Source of the DNA: Lysobacterales bacterium
Lineage (GTDB): Bacteria; Pseudomonadota; Gammaproteobacteria; Xanthomonadales; SZUA-36
DNA: 64,000 nucleotides
Direction: 5' to 3'
Assembly (NCBI GenBank): GCA_014238945.1
Contig: JABAAB010000062.1
Location: 1 to 64,000 of the forward strand
Part shown: positions 47,467-56,229 of the stretch, one piece after another
Layout of the letters: the number at the start of each line of letters is the position of its first letter
Position numbering within the stretch: the first letter of the stretch is position 1
Made by a program: the position numbers and the translations under genes
Notes under the pieces: model-generated
Databases searched by the model: none
What the model saw: the letters and a program-made list of their open reading frames with translations, nothing else
Told to the model about the DNA's origin: nothing

Positions 47467-49953
47467 TTACAAGTCAGCACATTGACTCAGGGTCGAAAGC
47501 ACAGGTTTTAGCCGGTGGTCTTTCTGTGGCAGTGTCCGCGCGGCTGTTTCGAGTAGTGGCAGTGCCTCTGCACAATCTCCATGTGCGGCCAGTTGCAAAC
47601 CGAGTTCGGCTATCGGTTTTGCGGTGAATTGATGGTGTGATCCGAGAGTATAGGTATAAATTTCTATGGATTCCCGATAAAGGCGCGCCGCTTCATCAAG
47701 GTGATTCAGAGCCGCACGGTTAGCCGCCAAAATCGCAAGACTCTCGGCTGTTTCAGCATTTTTTTCTCCCAGCGAATCCTGGCGCTGTCGCAGTGCTTCC
47801 AAACTCATAGGCAATGCTTCCTCGGGACTACGGGCAATCACGATTTGGGCCAGGTGTGCAATGCTTCGGGCCACTTCTGGATGATTATCACCAAATAGTG
47901 AGCGGCGCAGCTCCAGTCCCTCCTGTGCACGAGCCTCTGCCTCATCATATTTGCCCAGTGCGCGCAGTGTCTGAGCCAGCCCATCAATCAACTCGGCCAC
48001 CATGTTTTTCGATCGATCAAGATCCTGATAACTCTCCAGCGCCTTGCGAAACAAAAGTTCCGCCTGCTCGAATTCAGCCTGATCAAAACGTAACAGGGCC
48101 AGGTTACCGAGAATCTTACTGGTCTGCGAGTAGCCCTCTCCGGACAGGCGTTCACTACGTTCGAGGGCGATTTGATACTGCTCGCTTGCCGCCTCGTACT
48201 TACCGCTCTCGTGCAGCGCCAGGGCCAGCCCATTCAGACTGGCGATGACATCCACATGATCCTCGCCAAGGTAACTCCGCCGAATATCCAGAGCCTGTTG
48301 AAAGTATGGTATCGCCTGGCCCGGTGCGCCGGAACGTGCCGTGGCCCGCGCCAGTGAGTAGAGAGTTTCCGACACCAACGGATCGGCCTCACCCAATACC
48401 TCAAGCCTCTGCCGAAAGGCCAATTGATACAACGCGGCTGCGTTCCTGAATAGGCCCAACTCCTCGTACAAGCTGCCCAGGGTGTTCCGCAGCAGGGCCT
48501 GAGTGTCGGGTTGAGATTCGAGCAAATCAATTTGTGCCTGCCCGAGATCGAGCAATTCTCGCGCGGTCAATGAATTCCCCCGCGAGGGGTTTGGGCCACC
48601 CAGGTGGAACATGCTGATGAGCATCTGGGAAACCTCTTCGGCCCGGTCACGTTGCAATTCGGTAATCCCCTGCTGGCGAACCAGCGCGAAGACAAACAGT
48701 ATGCTGAGGAGAAGGGTTCCGGCGGTGGTCGCCAGACCAATCCAGTGGCGACGAATAAATTTTTTGCCTCGGTACAGCAGTGAGTCGGTTCTGGCCTGCA
48801 CAGGGTAGCCGTCCAGGTATCGATCAAGATCATCGGCCAGGTGCCTGACTGACTCGTAGCGTCGTTCCGGTTCCTGACGCAAAGTCGTTTGTAATATGTT
48901 GTCCAGGTCACCCCGCAAACGTCGCCGCAGGGATTCCGGGTGCTCCTTTCTGGAAGCTGCATTCGCTTCATCGATAGCTGCCAAACTGGGCAGGATGGAC
49001 GGAGTGTGCAGAACCGCGGACTCTATCTCGCGGATTGGGGTCGAATCCCTGAACTCATGAGGTCTGCAGCCCGTTAGTAAATGGTACAAAAGGATGCCCA
49101 GGTTGTAGATATCGCTGGCCGTGGTAATCAGATTGCCAAGGATCTGCTCGGGACTGGTGTAGCCGGGCGTTCCCAGGCGGTTCATGGTGGCAAAATCTTC
49201 TACCGAGAAAGCAGGGTCCAGTACCTTGGCAATACCGAAGTCCAGCAATTTGGGTTCACCGTCTGTATTGACCAGGACGTTGGATGGTTTGATATCCCGG
49301 TGAATAACCAGGTTCCGGTGTGCAAAATGGACCGCTTTGCAGACCTTTTGGAACAAGCGAATGCGTTCGCGCAAGGTAAGTCGGTTTTGATCGCAATAGC
49401 GGTCAATCGGCAAACCATCAATCACCTCCATTACGAAATATGGCCAGCCATCGGGTGTTGTACCACCATCCAGCAGTCGTGCAATGTTGGGATGGGAAAG
49501 TCTGGCCAGAATCTGCCTCTCAGCCAGCAAGCGGTGCTCCAGTTCGGGATTGGACAGATCATGGCAAACCACTTTGATTGCTACATTCTGCTCGAATTCC
49601 CGGTCGGAGCGGTGCGCCAGGTAAACCGTGCTCATACCCCCACGGGCCAATTCTCTTTCAATGCGATAAACGCCCAGCATGCTGTCCGGCTTAATATTCA
49701 GTTCAGGGTTGGTCATGCGGCCCAGTGCACCGCTCCTGGTCAGATCACTCGCGACTTTCTCGATGGCCGACTGCAGGCGCTGGCTGGCTTTACCGCTGGC
49801 ACGGAGCAAACGCCACACCTGGTCGATCACCAGGGGGTCTTCGTTCGGTTCCAATGACTGAACAAAAGCATCGATCTCCGTTTCGGGCAACGCGGAGGCG
49901 CGTAGAAACAGCTCTTGTACGCGCGACCATCGATTCATATCATGCGTCGTCAT
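47467..49953 (-). CDS. Transmembrane Ser/Thr protein kinase with TPR sensor region
   Basis: The ~828-residue protein starts at 49953 or, five codons later, at 49938, right at the end of the sigma-factor gene. After an N-terminal helical region comes a Hanks kinase domain: LARGGMSTVYLAHR (G loop), VAIKVV (Lys), VIHRDIKPSNVLV (HRD), LLDFGIAKVL (DFG) and GTPGYTSPEQILG (APE). A membrane helix follows (WIGLATTAGTLLLSILFVFAL), then about 380 residues of TPRs, predicted periplasmic. Sigma and kinase genes overlap. This is the known pairing of ECF43-type sigma factors with their activating kinases. Confidence 0.9.
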   Translation of the reverse strand: MTTHDMNRWSRVQELFLRASALPETEIDAFVQSLEPNEDPLVIDQVWRLLRASGKASQRLQSAIEKVASDLTRSGALGRMTNPELNIKPDSMLGVYRIERELARGGMSTVYLAHRSDREFEQNVAIKVVCHDLSNPELEHRLLAERQILARLSHPNIARLLDGGTTPDGWPYFVMEVIDGLPIDRYCDQNRLTLRERIRLFQKVCKAVHFAHRNLVIHRDIKPSNVLVNTDGEPKLLDFGIAKVLDPAFSVEDFATMNRLGTPGYTSPEQILGNLITTASDIYNLGILLYHLLTGCRPHEFRDSTPIREIESAVLHTPSILPSLAAIDEANAASRKEHPESLRRRLRGDLDNILQTTLRQEPERRYESVRHLADDLDRYLDGYPVQARTDSLLYRGKKFIRRHWIGLATTAGTLLLSILFVFALVRQQGITELQRDRAEEVSQMLISMFHLGGPNPSRGNSLTARELLDLGQAQIDLLESQPDTQALLRNTLGSLYEELGLFRNAAALYQLAFRQRLEVLGEADPLVSETLYSLARATARSGAPGQAIPYFQQALDIRRSYLGEDHVDVIASLNGLALALHESGKYEAASEQYQIALERSERLSGEGYSQTSKILGNLALLRFDQAEFEQAELLFRKALESYQDLDRSKNMVAELIDGLAQTLRALGKYDEAEARAQEGLELRRSLFGDNHPEVARSIAHLAQIVIARSPEEALPMSLEALRQRQDSLGEKNAETAESLAILAANRAALNHLDEAARLYRESIEIYTYTLGSHHQFTAKPIAELGLQLAAHGDCAEALPLLETAARTLPQKDHRLKPVLSTLSQCADL

Positions 49954-50527
49954 TGGTAGTGGGATTCTCCTCGTGCCGGGCCAACAGCCAGGCCAGTGCA
50001 ACCCGTGTATCAGTCACTACCGTGGGCACTGACACGCCAATGAGCTTGGCCACATCGGTGACTTTGAAACCACCGAAAAAACGTAATTCGATTACCTGCG
50101 CCTTGCGCGCATCAAACTGGCCCAGTTCAGTTAGTAGTTCATCGAGTTCAATCAGTTCAAGAGCGGGTGGGGTACTGATGCTACTCGCCTTTTCTAGAGG
50201 AACCTGGCGTGCCTGACCCAGGCGGCGTGCTGCATTTACACGGCGTGCATGATCCACCAGAATCTGGCGCATGACGCGCGCCGCCAAGCGCAAAAAATGT
50301 TGGCTGTCCTTTACCGTTGGAGGAGAAGACCCCTCGAGCTTTAGATACGCCTCATGCACGAGCGCCGTTGGTTGCAGCGTGTGATTGCCCCGCTCCTGCT
50401 GGAATGTCCGGCTCGCCACACGACGTAAGTCGGCATAGACCAGCGGTAACAATTTGCCCAGTACGCCTTGTTCACCGGCACTCCATTGGTGAAGCAAGCG
50501 GGTCACCTGATGATCGTTAGACACCAT
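49940..50527 (-). CDS. ECF43-like RNA polymerase sigma factor
   Basis: The 195-residue protein has sigma2 and sigma4 regions of the TIGR02999-type ECF group. Typical segments are LLPLVYADLRRVASR, LQPTALVHEAYLKLEG, FLRLAARVMRQILVDHAR, and the sigma4 helix-turn-helix VIELRFFGGFKVTDVAKLIGVSVPTV. In place of the acidic DAED-like core-binding patch of ordinary ECF sigmas, this protein has QPTA with Thr54. In the characterised ECF43 factor EcfP, phosphorylation of a Thr there activates the sigma. The kinase encoded just downstream is the probable activator. Confidence 0.88.
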   Translation of the reverse strand: MVSNDHQVTRLLHQWSAGEQGVLGKLLPLVYADLRRVASRTFQQERGNHTLQPTALVHEAYLKLEGSSPPTVKDSQHFLRLAARVMRQILVDHARRVNAARRLGQARQVPLEKASSISTPPALELIELDELLTELGQFDARKAQVIELRFFGGFKVTDVAKLIGVSVPTVVTDTRVALAWLLARHEENPTTNDDA

Positions 50528-51168
50528 GAATGTCCTCTTGGATCACTGCCCGGGATTGAATTTCCCGAAATGAACGCTTAACACCCAAAATAACATCAGT
50601 AACGGTGACGCCGCAATCGCAATACGCTGCTTGCTCCCTGCGTATAAATGAACGGAACCACATAAACATGTAAGCATGGTCCTTCTGAGAACATCTCACA
50701 ATAGTCAAAACAGAATCTGGAATCAATCAAGATAAAAGCGCTTTCCCCTAAAATGAAAAAACTTCACTGTTCATATTGTGCTTCGAATTATCACCCAATT
50801 CGATCCGGAGGCTTGCCAGTTTGGTATCTTAGTTATCCGCGATGTGAATCCCTCCATCACTTTAATTTCAAGCCAAATCCAGCCCGCCGGTCATTCGTGT
50901 CCAGCCTGCGGGCTGATTAAGCCAATAATTTAATGAACGGGTTTCTTTTAACAGGCCTGTGCCGTGGTGTTCGGTTTTTTACCAGCAGGACAATTGCCCA
51001 GCCAACCCAACCCGATGCCGCTGTGCTTCGGCAGCCTGGCGGGGCATTGAACTGGCGCCACAACCGTTCCAAAGAGACCTTTTGGCGCTCCCTCCAGATC
51101 GAGTAAGCGCACAGTGTACCGTCCTCGCGCCTGGCACAGGCTGTCAATTACGCAGGTCAATCGCGAGT
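50528..51168. other. 640-base gap upstream of the sigma/kinase genes
   Basis: No gene is clearly supported. The only frames of note are minus-strand ORFs of 70-76 codons (50917-51160) in two frames, with no ribosome site or family. An inverted repeat CAGCCCGC (50880-50887) / GCGGGCTG (50908-50915) with a 20-base loop lies in the middle and lacks a T tract. The promoter of the ECF gene should lie near 50530-50700. Confidence 0.4.
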
Positions 51169-53625
51169 TCAGCGCGACAGTATCTCTGTGGACCGCGTTA
51201 CGGCTGCCACATCAGCGGGCTTCAATGGCGCTGCCTTGAACCTTCCAACTTCCCATCGGCTCAGTTGTGAAGTTATTGTCCCGGACCTGGGATCTTCTGA
51301 CACACCCACCGGCAACAAGGAGCTATCGCGCCCACCGAAGTCGACCAGGTGGCTGTAGCTCTGCCCGACCTGGGACCAGATGCTGTTTAACCAGGCGCAG
51401 GGCAGTATCCCGCTGGTCACCGAGAAATCACTTTCCACCTCGGTACCGTCATAGAGCGACATCCATTTGAGGGTCATCGTAGCGACCTCGGCCTGCCACG
51501 CTGCCACGCGATCACGGGCGGGTATGGCAAGCTCCGGTTCCGCAGCAGCAAACACCGTGTCGATGTAAGTCAGTTCTTCCGGTGACGGAACATACTGTGG
51601 GTCGGCTGCAATGGCGGCGAACACCGAGTCAAGGAAATATTGCATTCCTGCCTGTCCGCCATAATATAATTCCTGCAGCAACTCGCCGGTTTCAGCCACT
51701 CGGAAATTGGTCGGCATCGCGCGACCCAGGGTCGGACCGATCAGGTGGGAACGCATTGAGCCGTCCCAACCTTCCAGTTCATCCAGCACGGCCATTGCCG
51801 CCGGTGAAAGCGCTGCTGGGGCCACTCCCCGAACATGACGGCCGACCACCAGTAATCCTGCAACGGCATGGTCCGTGCAATCCCGCTGCACGCCCATCAT
51901 CAGGGATTTTGCAGACCAGTGATCTCGTGAAGCCAACTGGTCCCTTAACCGGGCTGAGCGTGTCGTATGACCACCGCTATTGACCGGGAGGTGCAGCGGT
52001 AGCGGGTACCATTCGCCGACGGCGCGGTGGTTGCCACTGTATACGACCCCATCCGTGGGTGTGGTTACCTGGGGCAGGAATGTGTGTGGTATCGTTTCAA
52101 TCCATTGCGTCTCCCAACTACTACCATCCTGGGCTACCCAGCCACCCAGCGGTGAAGCCAGTGAGCGCACCGGGATCCCGCCGATTACCGAATAATAGAC
52201 TTCACCGTTATCGGCTGCCGCCACCAGGTTGACCGACGGCGCGCGCCATTCCTCCAGTGCGTTAGTAAATCGTTCCAGCGAGTTACTCTTCATCATGCCG
52301 AGCATACCTACGATGGTATCGCGGTCGGTCTCAGCTAAAAGTACGCTCGTCAGCGCCCAGGAACTTCCGTAGGTATCATCAAGCATCGGGTCAATTACCG
52401 GCCCCAGACGGGTTTCTCGCACGATTACGGGGACGCTGGCGCCATCCCGCACCGCGATCAGTTCTTCTGAGACACCCATCGCATAGGTCACACCATCCAT
52501 CACGTAGGTATTGGCCTCGTAACCCGGTTCGAGCCGGTAAAGATCCGCCTGGTCGCCACCGCCGGCCGTGATGCCCCACGCCATGTGCTCATTGAAGCCG
52601 ATGGCAATCCCCGGGCTACCCGGCACACCGACACCACGGACACGGAAACCTGGACTTTCGAGCTGGAACTCATACCAGGTACTTGGCAACTTGACCTTTA
52701 ACTGCGGATCTGCCACCAAAAGTGCTCTACCCGAAGCAGTTCGTTTGCCGGAGACAGCAAAGACATGTGAGAAATGGGGTCCCGCCTGGGGAGAAGCGAT
52801 CATGGTGCGCAGGTCACCATCGCCATAGCCCACTGATGCGGCATACCGGTTTACCGCATTCACATACTCCGGATCGAGATCATCCAGTTGCACGATTCCG
52901 GCAGAGGGTACCCCGGGATGCAGGCTGTCCAACCAGGCTTCCACCGCTGCCTGCTCACCCAGCCTGGCGACATCCTCGTCGAACGCCACGCGCAGTCCCG
53001 CCTCTTTCAGGGCGCCAATCGAGAAGTGGCGGGCCAGCGCGTGCCATGACGCCAGCACATGAGCCACGGTCCAGTGCTGGGGCGTGATCCCCAACCGGTC
53101 AAGCAAGTGCAGTGAATCTTGGGACTCAGTCCACGCGTTAATGCCGTCGGCATAGGACCGGAGCAGCGCCACCGTATCAGCGTCCAGTCCCTGGGCTTTG
53201 CGTTGCGCGGCCTGCCAGATCATCATGACCCGCGCCTGTCGGTCGTCGTCGATGTATTCCGCCCCCAGCACCTCGGCAATGCGCCCCTGTGCGGCGCGTG
53301 CGGTTAGTGCCAACTGCACACGTCGATCCGTGGCTGTTGCCCAGCCCAGTCCATAAAACGCGCCTTCATCCGTCGCCGCCTCGACATGAGGCGTACCGGT
53401 TGCATCACGATGGATGCGGACCAGTTCACGCGGCTCTGTAGCAGCCATGGACCCGGTCGGAGCAGACCCACAGGCAGTGAGCATGATGACCAGAACGCTC
53501 TTGAATCGAATGCTTCCCTGATCGCCATGTCCTGAAAACAAGCAAATCCGCAGTGACGGGCGGTCGGGGACCATACCGGGATAGCCGGTGTGTTTATTGA
53601 GAAAATTACTCAGGCGAGTAAGCAT
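51169..53625 (-). CDS. Penicillin acylase-family (S45) hydrolase, exported lipoprotein-like
   Basis: The protein is an Ntn-hydrolase proenzyme of the penicillin/cephalosporin/AHL acylase family. The ATG at 53625 has AGGAG 8 bases upstream and gives 818 residues. The alpha chain carries GTPHVEAATDEGAFYGLGWA. The autoprocessing nucleophile Ser286 lies in GPHFSHVFAVSGKR, and ALLVADPQL is nearby. A lipobox LTACGS occurs at Cys52, unusually far from the start. Substrates could be acyl-homoserine lactones or other amides, which cannot be decided from sequence. Confidence 0.88.
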   Translation of the reverse strand: MLTRLSNFLNKHTGYPGMVPDRPSLRICLFSGHGDQGSIRFKSVLVIMLTACGSAPTGSMAATEPRELVRIHRDATGTPHVEAATDEGAFYGLGWATATDRRVQLALTARAAQGRIAEVLGAEYIDDDRQARVMMIWQAAQRKAQGLDADTVALLRSYADGINAWTESQDSLHLLDRLGITPQHWTVAHVLASWHALARHFSIGALKEAGLRVAFDEDVARLGEQAAVEAWLDSLHPGVPSAGIVQLDDLDPEYVNAVNRYAASVGYGDGDLRTMIASPQAGPHFSHVFAVSGKRTASGRALLVADPQLKVKLPSTWYEFQLESPGFRVRGVGVPGSPGIAIGFNEHMAWGITAGGGDQADLYRLEPGYEANTYVMDGVTYAMGVSEELIAVRDGASVPVIVRETRLGPVIDPMLDDTYGSSWALTSVLLAETDRDTIVGMLGMMKSNSLERFTNALEEWRAPSVNLVAAADNGEVYYSVIGGIPVRSLASPLGGWVAQDGSSWETQWIETIPHTFLPQVTTPTDGVVYSGNHRAVGEWYPLPLHLPVNSGGHTTRSARLRDQLASRDHWSAKSLMMGVQRDCTDHAVAGLLVVGRHVRGVAPAALSPAAMAVLDELEGWDGSMRSHLIGPTLGRAMPTNFRVAETGELLQELYYGGQAGMQYFLDSVFAAIAADPQYVPSPEELTYIDTVFAAAEPELAIPARDRVAAWQAEVATMTLKWMSLYDGTEVESDFSVTSGILPCAWLNSIWSQVGQSYSHLVDFGGRDSSLLPVGVSEDPRSGTITSQLSRWEVGRFKAAPLKPADVAAVTRSTEILSR

Positions 53626-54493
53626 GTCCGTACTCCTGTTAATGTTACTAATTACTATTTGCGACAAAACGGACATTTGTAGTTGATTTGAGCGAATCCC
53701 AGGTGAAAGTATGGGTAGCATTAAAGTTGCATTGCCGAAACCCTACATGTTTTGAAAATCGGTGTACTTCTGTATTTGGCTGGAGGTGCCTTTTATTGCT
53801 GGGTTAATACGCTGCGAAATGTCGTGCCGGTCGATGGGAGAAGACTGGGTTCTGCTCTTTAAACTGCTCTATTTCTCGCCCAATCCCGCTCCCACGGTGA
53901 CAGATGCTGTGCCGCTACCTATAGGAAACAGCGAGTGAGGTGAACATTTAGATTTCATCAATTCATGCAAATCACACCGCTTCTGGCGGGGCTCTGGCTT
54001 CCGGTACCAGGGAAACCAGGCTGGAAATAAAATCCAACAGAACAACTCTTTTCACAAATAATACGGCTCAATAAACTGCTTACCAATTCATTGAGCTATT
54101 CAGCCGGTAACCAACTGCGAGCTGCGATTTAAACAGCTGATGTTGCTTCAAATCCCGTTTGTTTTACTCGCAACATTAACGTGGCACAGGAATAATCGAG
54201 ATTTTCTTAAAATAAAGCACCTTTATCATACCCATACCCATACCCCATTTTTCCAAGTGTTCACTTCAGCAGGCACTTTGACCAGATATTGATTGGATTC
54301 AAATTAGAAAGCGCATAGAAGAATTTGATTCTACTATCTCGATTCTGTCAATTTCACGCAGTCTTTAGTATCTAGCCCGATTGTTGACCAGGCAGTTCTC
54401 TACTCAACATCTGCCACACAAATCGTTTTCAACAGGCGGTTAGCCAACAAACTTCGTGTTCGAGACTATGCAATAAACAGACAAGAGGATGAA
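53626..54493. other. 868-base AT-rich non-coding stretch
   Basis: No convincing gene or RNA was seen. The segment is clearly AT-richer than the rest of the window. It has a short tandem run of ATACCC (3 to 4 units near 54228-54246). The divergent promoters of the S45 hydrolase and the cysteine-rich protein must lie here. The AGAGGA before 54497 is the ribosome site of the latter. Confidence 0.45.
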
Positions 54494-54496
54494 ATG

Positions 54497-54907
54497 ATGA
54501 GAAAACTCATTGCCAACGTATTGTTGTCCATACTGTGTTTAACCGTTATTAGCATTAAGGCGATTGCAGAAGATACGATCAGCTATCAGGCAATTGCAGG
54601 AGTTGAGAGTTTTGTGTCAAAAAGAATTTGCAAAGGACCATGTACTGCTGGAACCTGCCCGGTCGGATATACCGTGTCATCTACATCTTGTAACTGTAAT
54701 TCTTCATGCAAATGCAAAGGCAATACAACCTGTGAACAAGCAGGGGGTGGAACAGTTCGTGGTGGAGCATGCGCCGGTGGCTGCACCTGGACGTTTGTTG
54801 CACCAATTGAGAAATTGGGTGTTAATCGAAATGATGGTGGTGATCAGGCAGTAGCGCTTCTGGGTTATTTTGGGCCGCGCATAAAATCATCCTGTTCAGG
54901 TGTGTAA
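54497..54907 (+). CDS. Cysteine-rich exported protein of unknown function
   Basis: The 136-residue protein (second of two adjacent ATGs, 7 bases after AGAGGA) has a signal peptide to about AIAE. The mature ~110 residues carry 11 Cys, ten of them packed within about 50 residues with spacing C-x3-C-x4-C-x9-C-x1-C-x3-C-x1-C-x5-C-x11-C-x3-C, among Gly/Ser/Thr. The C-terminal part has no hydrophobic segment. I recognise no family. A disulfide-rich secreted protein or metal-binding protein would fit. Codon/base composition is AT-rich, like its foldase neighbour. A strong terminator follows. Confidence 0.7.
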   Translation: MRKLIANVLLSILCLTVISIKAIAEDTISYQAIAGVESFVSKRICKGPCTAGTCPVGYTVSSTSCNCNSSCKCKGNTTCEQAGGGTVRGGACAGGCTWTFVAPIEKLGVNRNDGGDQAVALLGYFGPRIKSSCSGV

Positions 54908-54938
54908 GCAGTATTGGTCCTGAGTGAGTATTGGGAAA

Positions 54939-54970
54939 CAAGCAGGGTCATTTGATCCTGCTTGGTTTTT
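54939..54970 (+). terminator. Rho-independent terminator after the Cys-rich gene
   Basis: The stem CAAGCAGGGTC / GATCCTGCTTG (54939-54949 with 54954-54964) closes an ATTT loop and is followed by GTTTTT. One G-T wobble is included. It lies 30 bases past the stop and separates the gene from the foldase downstream. Confidence 0.88.
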
Positions 54971-54999
54971 AATAAATAAATATTGATGGTGTTTGTGTT

Positions 55000-55974
55000 A
55001 TGAAATGGTTATTGGTTTTTATCATGACAACTTTACCGGCTTTTTCCGGGGTTGCCCCTGCTAAAGTGACGACGTCCAGTTTCAAGCCGGTTGTTAAATC
55101 AACGGAAATAACGCTTTACCGTACTGATTTGAATCGATTTATACTTATTCGCTGGGGGATTTCTGAGGTTCCAGACTTTGAAGACAGTGAAAAACAGAAC
55201 ACATTTGAAGTCAAGATGGCAAAGGATCTCATTAGTCGTCGACTGTTTTTAATAGATGCATTACGCAAGGGAATTACTATTGATCCGGAACAGGTAAAAA
55301 CACGTATTGCTGAAGAAGTTGAAAACAAAGGTGGAGAAAAGTTATTCGACGCATTTCTTTCCAGGATTAAGCTCACTCATGAAGAATATGAGAAAGAAAT
55401 CCAAGGAAACTTGATTGCTAAAAAGTATATTGATGAATTGGTTGCGGCCAGCAATAAATCCGCCCAAAACTTCGAAGCAGATCTGCTCGAAGCCTATGAG
55501 AAAGAACCAGATCGCTACACCCGACCGGAACGGGTACATGTCCGGCACATTTTTCGCCGGTTTCCTGCTAATGCAAACCAGGGCCAGGAAGAAGCCATTC
55601 TTTTTGAAATGCACAGTATTCGTGATCACATCATCAATTCAGGGGCTGATTTTGCTCAACTGGCGAGTAGTATTTCAGATGATCCGTCTGGACAGTATGG
55701 TGGTGATCTTGGTTATTTTGCCCGTAGTGAAATGGAAGCATCATTTGAGAAGAGTGCGTTCTCATTAAAAGAAGGGGAGATAAGTGAACCTGTGAAAACA
55801 AGAGCTGGGTACCATCTTATTAAACTTGAACAACGTATTGACGCTGACAAGGGTGGATTGCAGCAAGCCCGCGAGCGAGTGATCAATGCGGTGCATGATA
55901 AACGTCGCGAGGAGATTCTGAACAAAACTATTCGCAAGCTTTGGGATGATGCAGAAGTTGAACTTCTTATTTAG
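55000..55974 (+). CDS. Exported PpiC-type peptidyl-prolyl isomerase (SurA/PrsA-like)
   Basis: The 324-residue protein has a signal peptide (WLLVFIMTTLPAFSGVAPA), an N-terminal helical chaperone-like region (residues ~30-165), and a parvulin domain (about residues 175-275) with HVRHIFRRFPANAN, ADFAQLASSISDDPSG, GGDLGYFARSEM and GYHLIKLEQR. Parvulins catalyse prolyl isomerisation and help fold exported proteins. A C-terminal coiled coil follows. It lies just downstream of the Cys-rich gene with the same AT-rich composition. Confidence 0.88.
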   Translation: MKWLLVFIMTTLPAFSGVAPAKVTTSSFKPVVKSTEITLYRTDLNRFILIRWGISEVPDFEDSEKQNTFEVKMAKDLISRRLFLIDALRKGITIDPEQVKTRIAEEVENKGGEKLFDAFLSRIKLTHEEYEKEIQGNLIAKKYIDELVAASNKSAQNFEADLLEAYEKEPDRYTRPERVHVRHIFRRFPANANQGQEEAILFEMHSIRDHIINSGADFAQLASSISDDPSGQYGGDLGYFARSEMEASFEKSAFSLKEGEISEPVKTRAGYHLIKLEQRIDADKGGLQQARERVINAVHDKRREEILNKTIRKLWDDAEVELLI

Positions 55975-56043
55975 GAAACCACAGGAGTAATGCAGTTTCC
56001 GAATGTGAGTATAAGCAGTAATAAAACCTGTAGGAATTTAAGG

Positions 56044-56117
56044 TGGAGCGGGTGATGGGAATCGAACCCACGTAGTCAGCTTGGGAAGCTGAAGTTCTAC
56101 CATTGAACTACACCCGC
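56044..56117 (-). tRNA. tRNA-Gly (anticodon CCC)
   Basis: The reverse complement begins GCGGGTG and ends with the pairing segment and encoded CCA. The anticodon arm TCAGC-TTCCCAA-GCTGA presents CCC, and the T arm has GGTTCGATTCC. It matches the E. coli glyU-type tRNA closely. Its 3' end faces the accessory block at lower coordinates, the usual side for integration into a tRNA. Confidence 0.96.
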
Positions 56118-56229
56118 TTTTGTGAACCGCTTGGTGGCGGATTTACCAGTCGTTGATTCTACATCGTGGCCAGGCAGTCAGCCATGCCTATGCAACCGTA
56201 TTTCAGCCCGGGTATCAATCGAGGGGTTA

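Noticed and set aside
49081-49857. 258-codon plus-strand frame within the kinase gene
   Set aside because: It is antisense to conserved HRD/DFG kinase motifs and has no signal or family.
50917-51160. Two overlapping minus-strand frames of 70-76 codons downstream of the S45 gene
   Set aside because: They are in conflicting frames, without ribosome sites or recognisable domains; one could be real, but nothing supports it.
53304-53528. 74-codon frame MAIREAFDS... within the start of the S45 gene
   Set aside because: It is an alternative-frame shadow overlapping the lipobox region, and its sequence shows no domain.
54181-54200. TGGCAC considered as half of a sigma54 promoter
   Set aside because: The required TTGC element at the right spacing is absent.
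54226-54246. CCCATA tandem run considered as a CRISPR or satellite
   Set aside because: Units are only 6 bases and few in number, with no spacers; it is a simple short tandem repeat.
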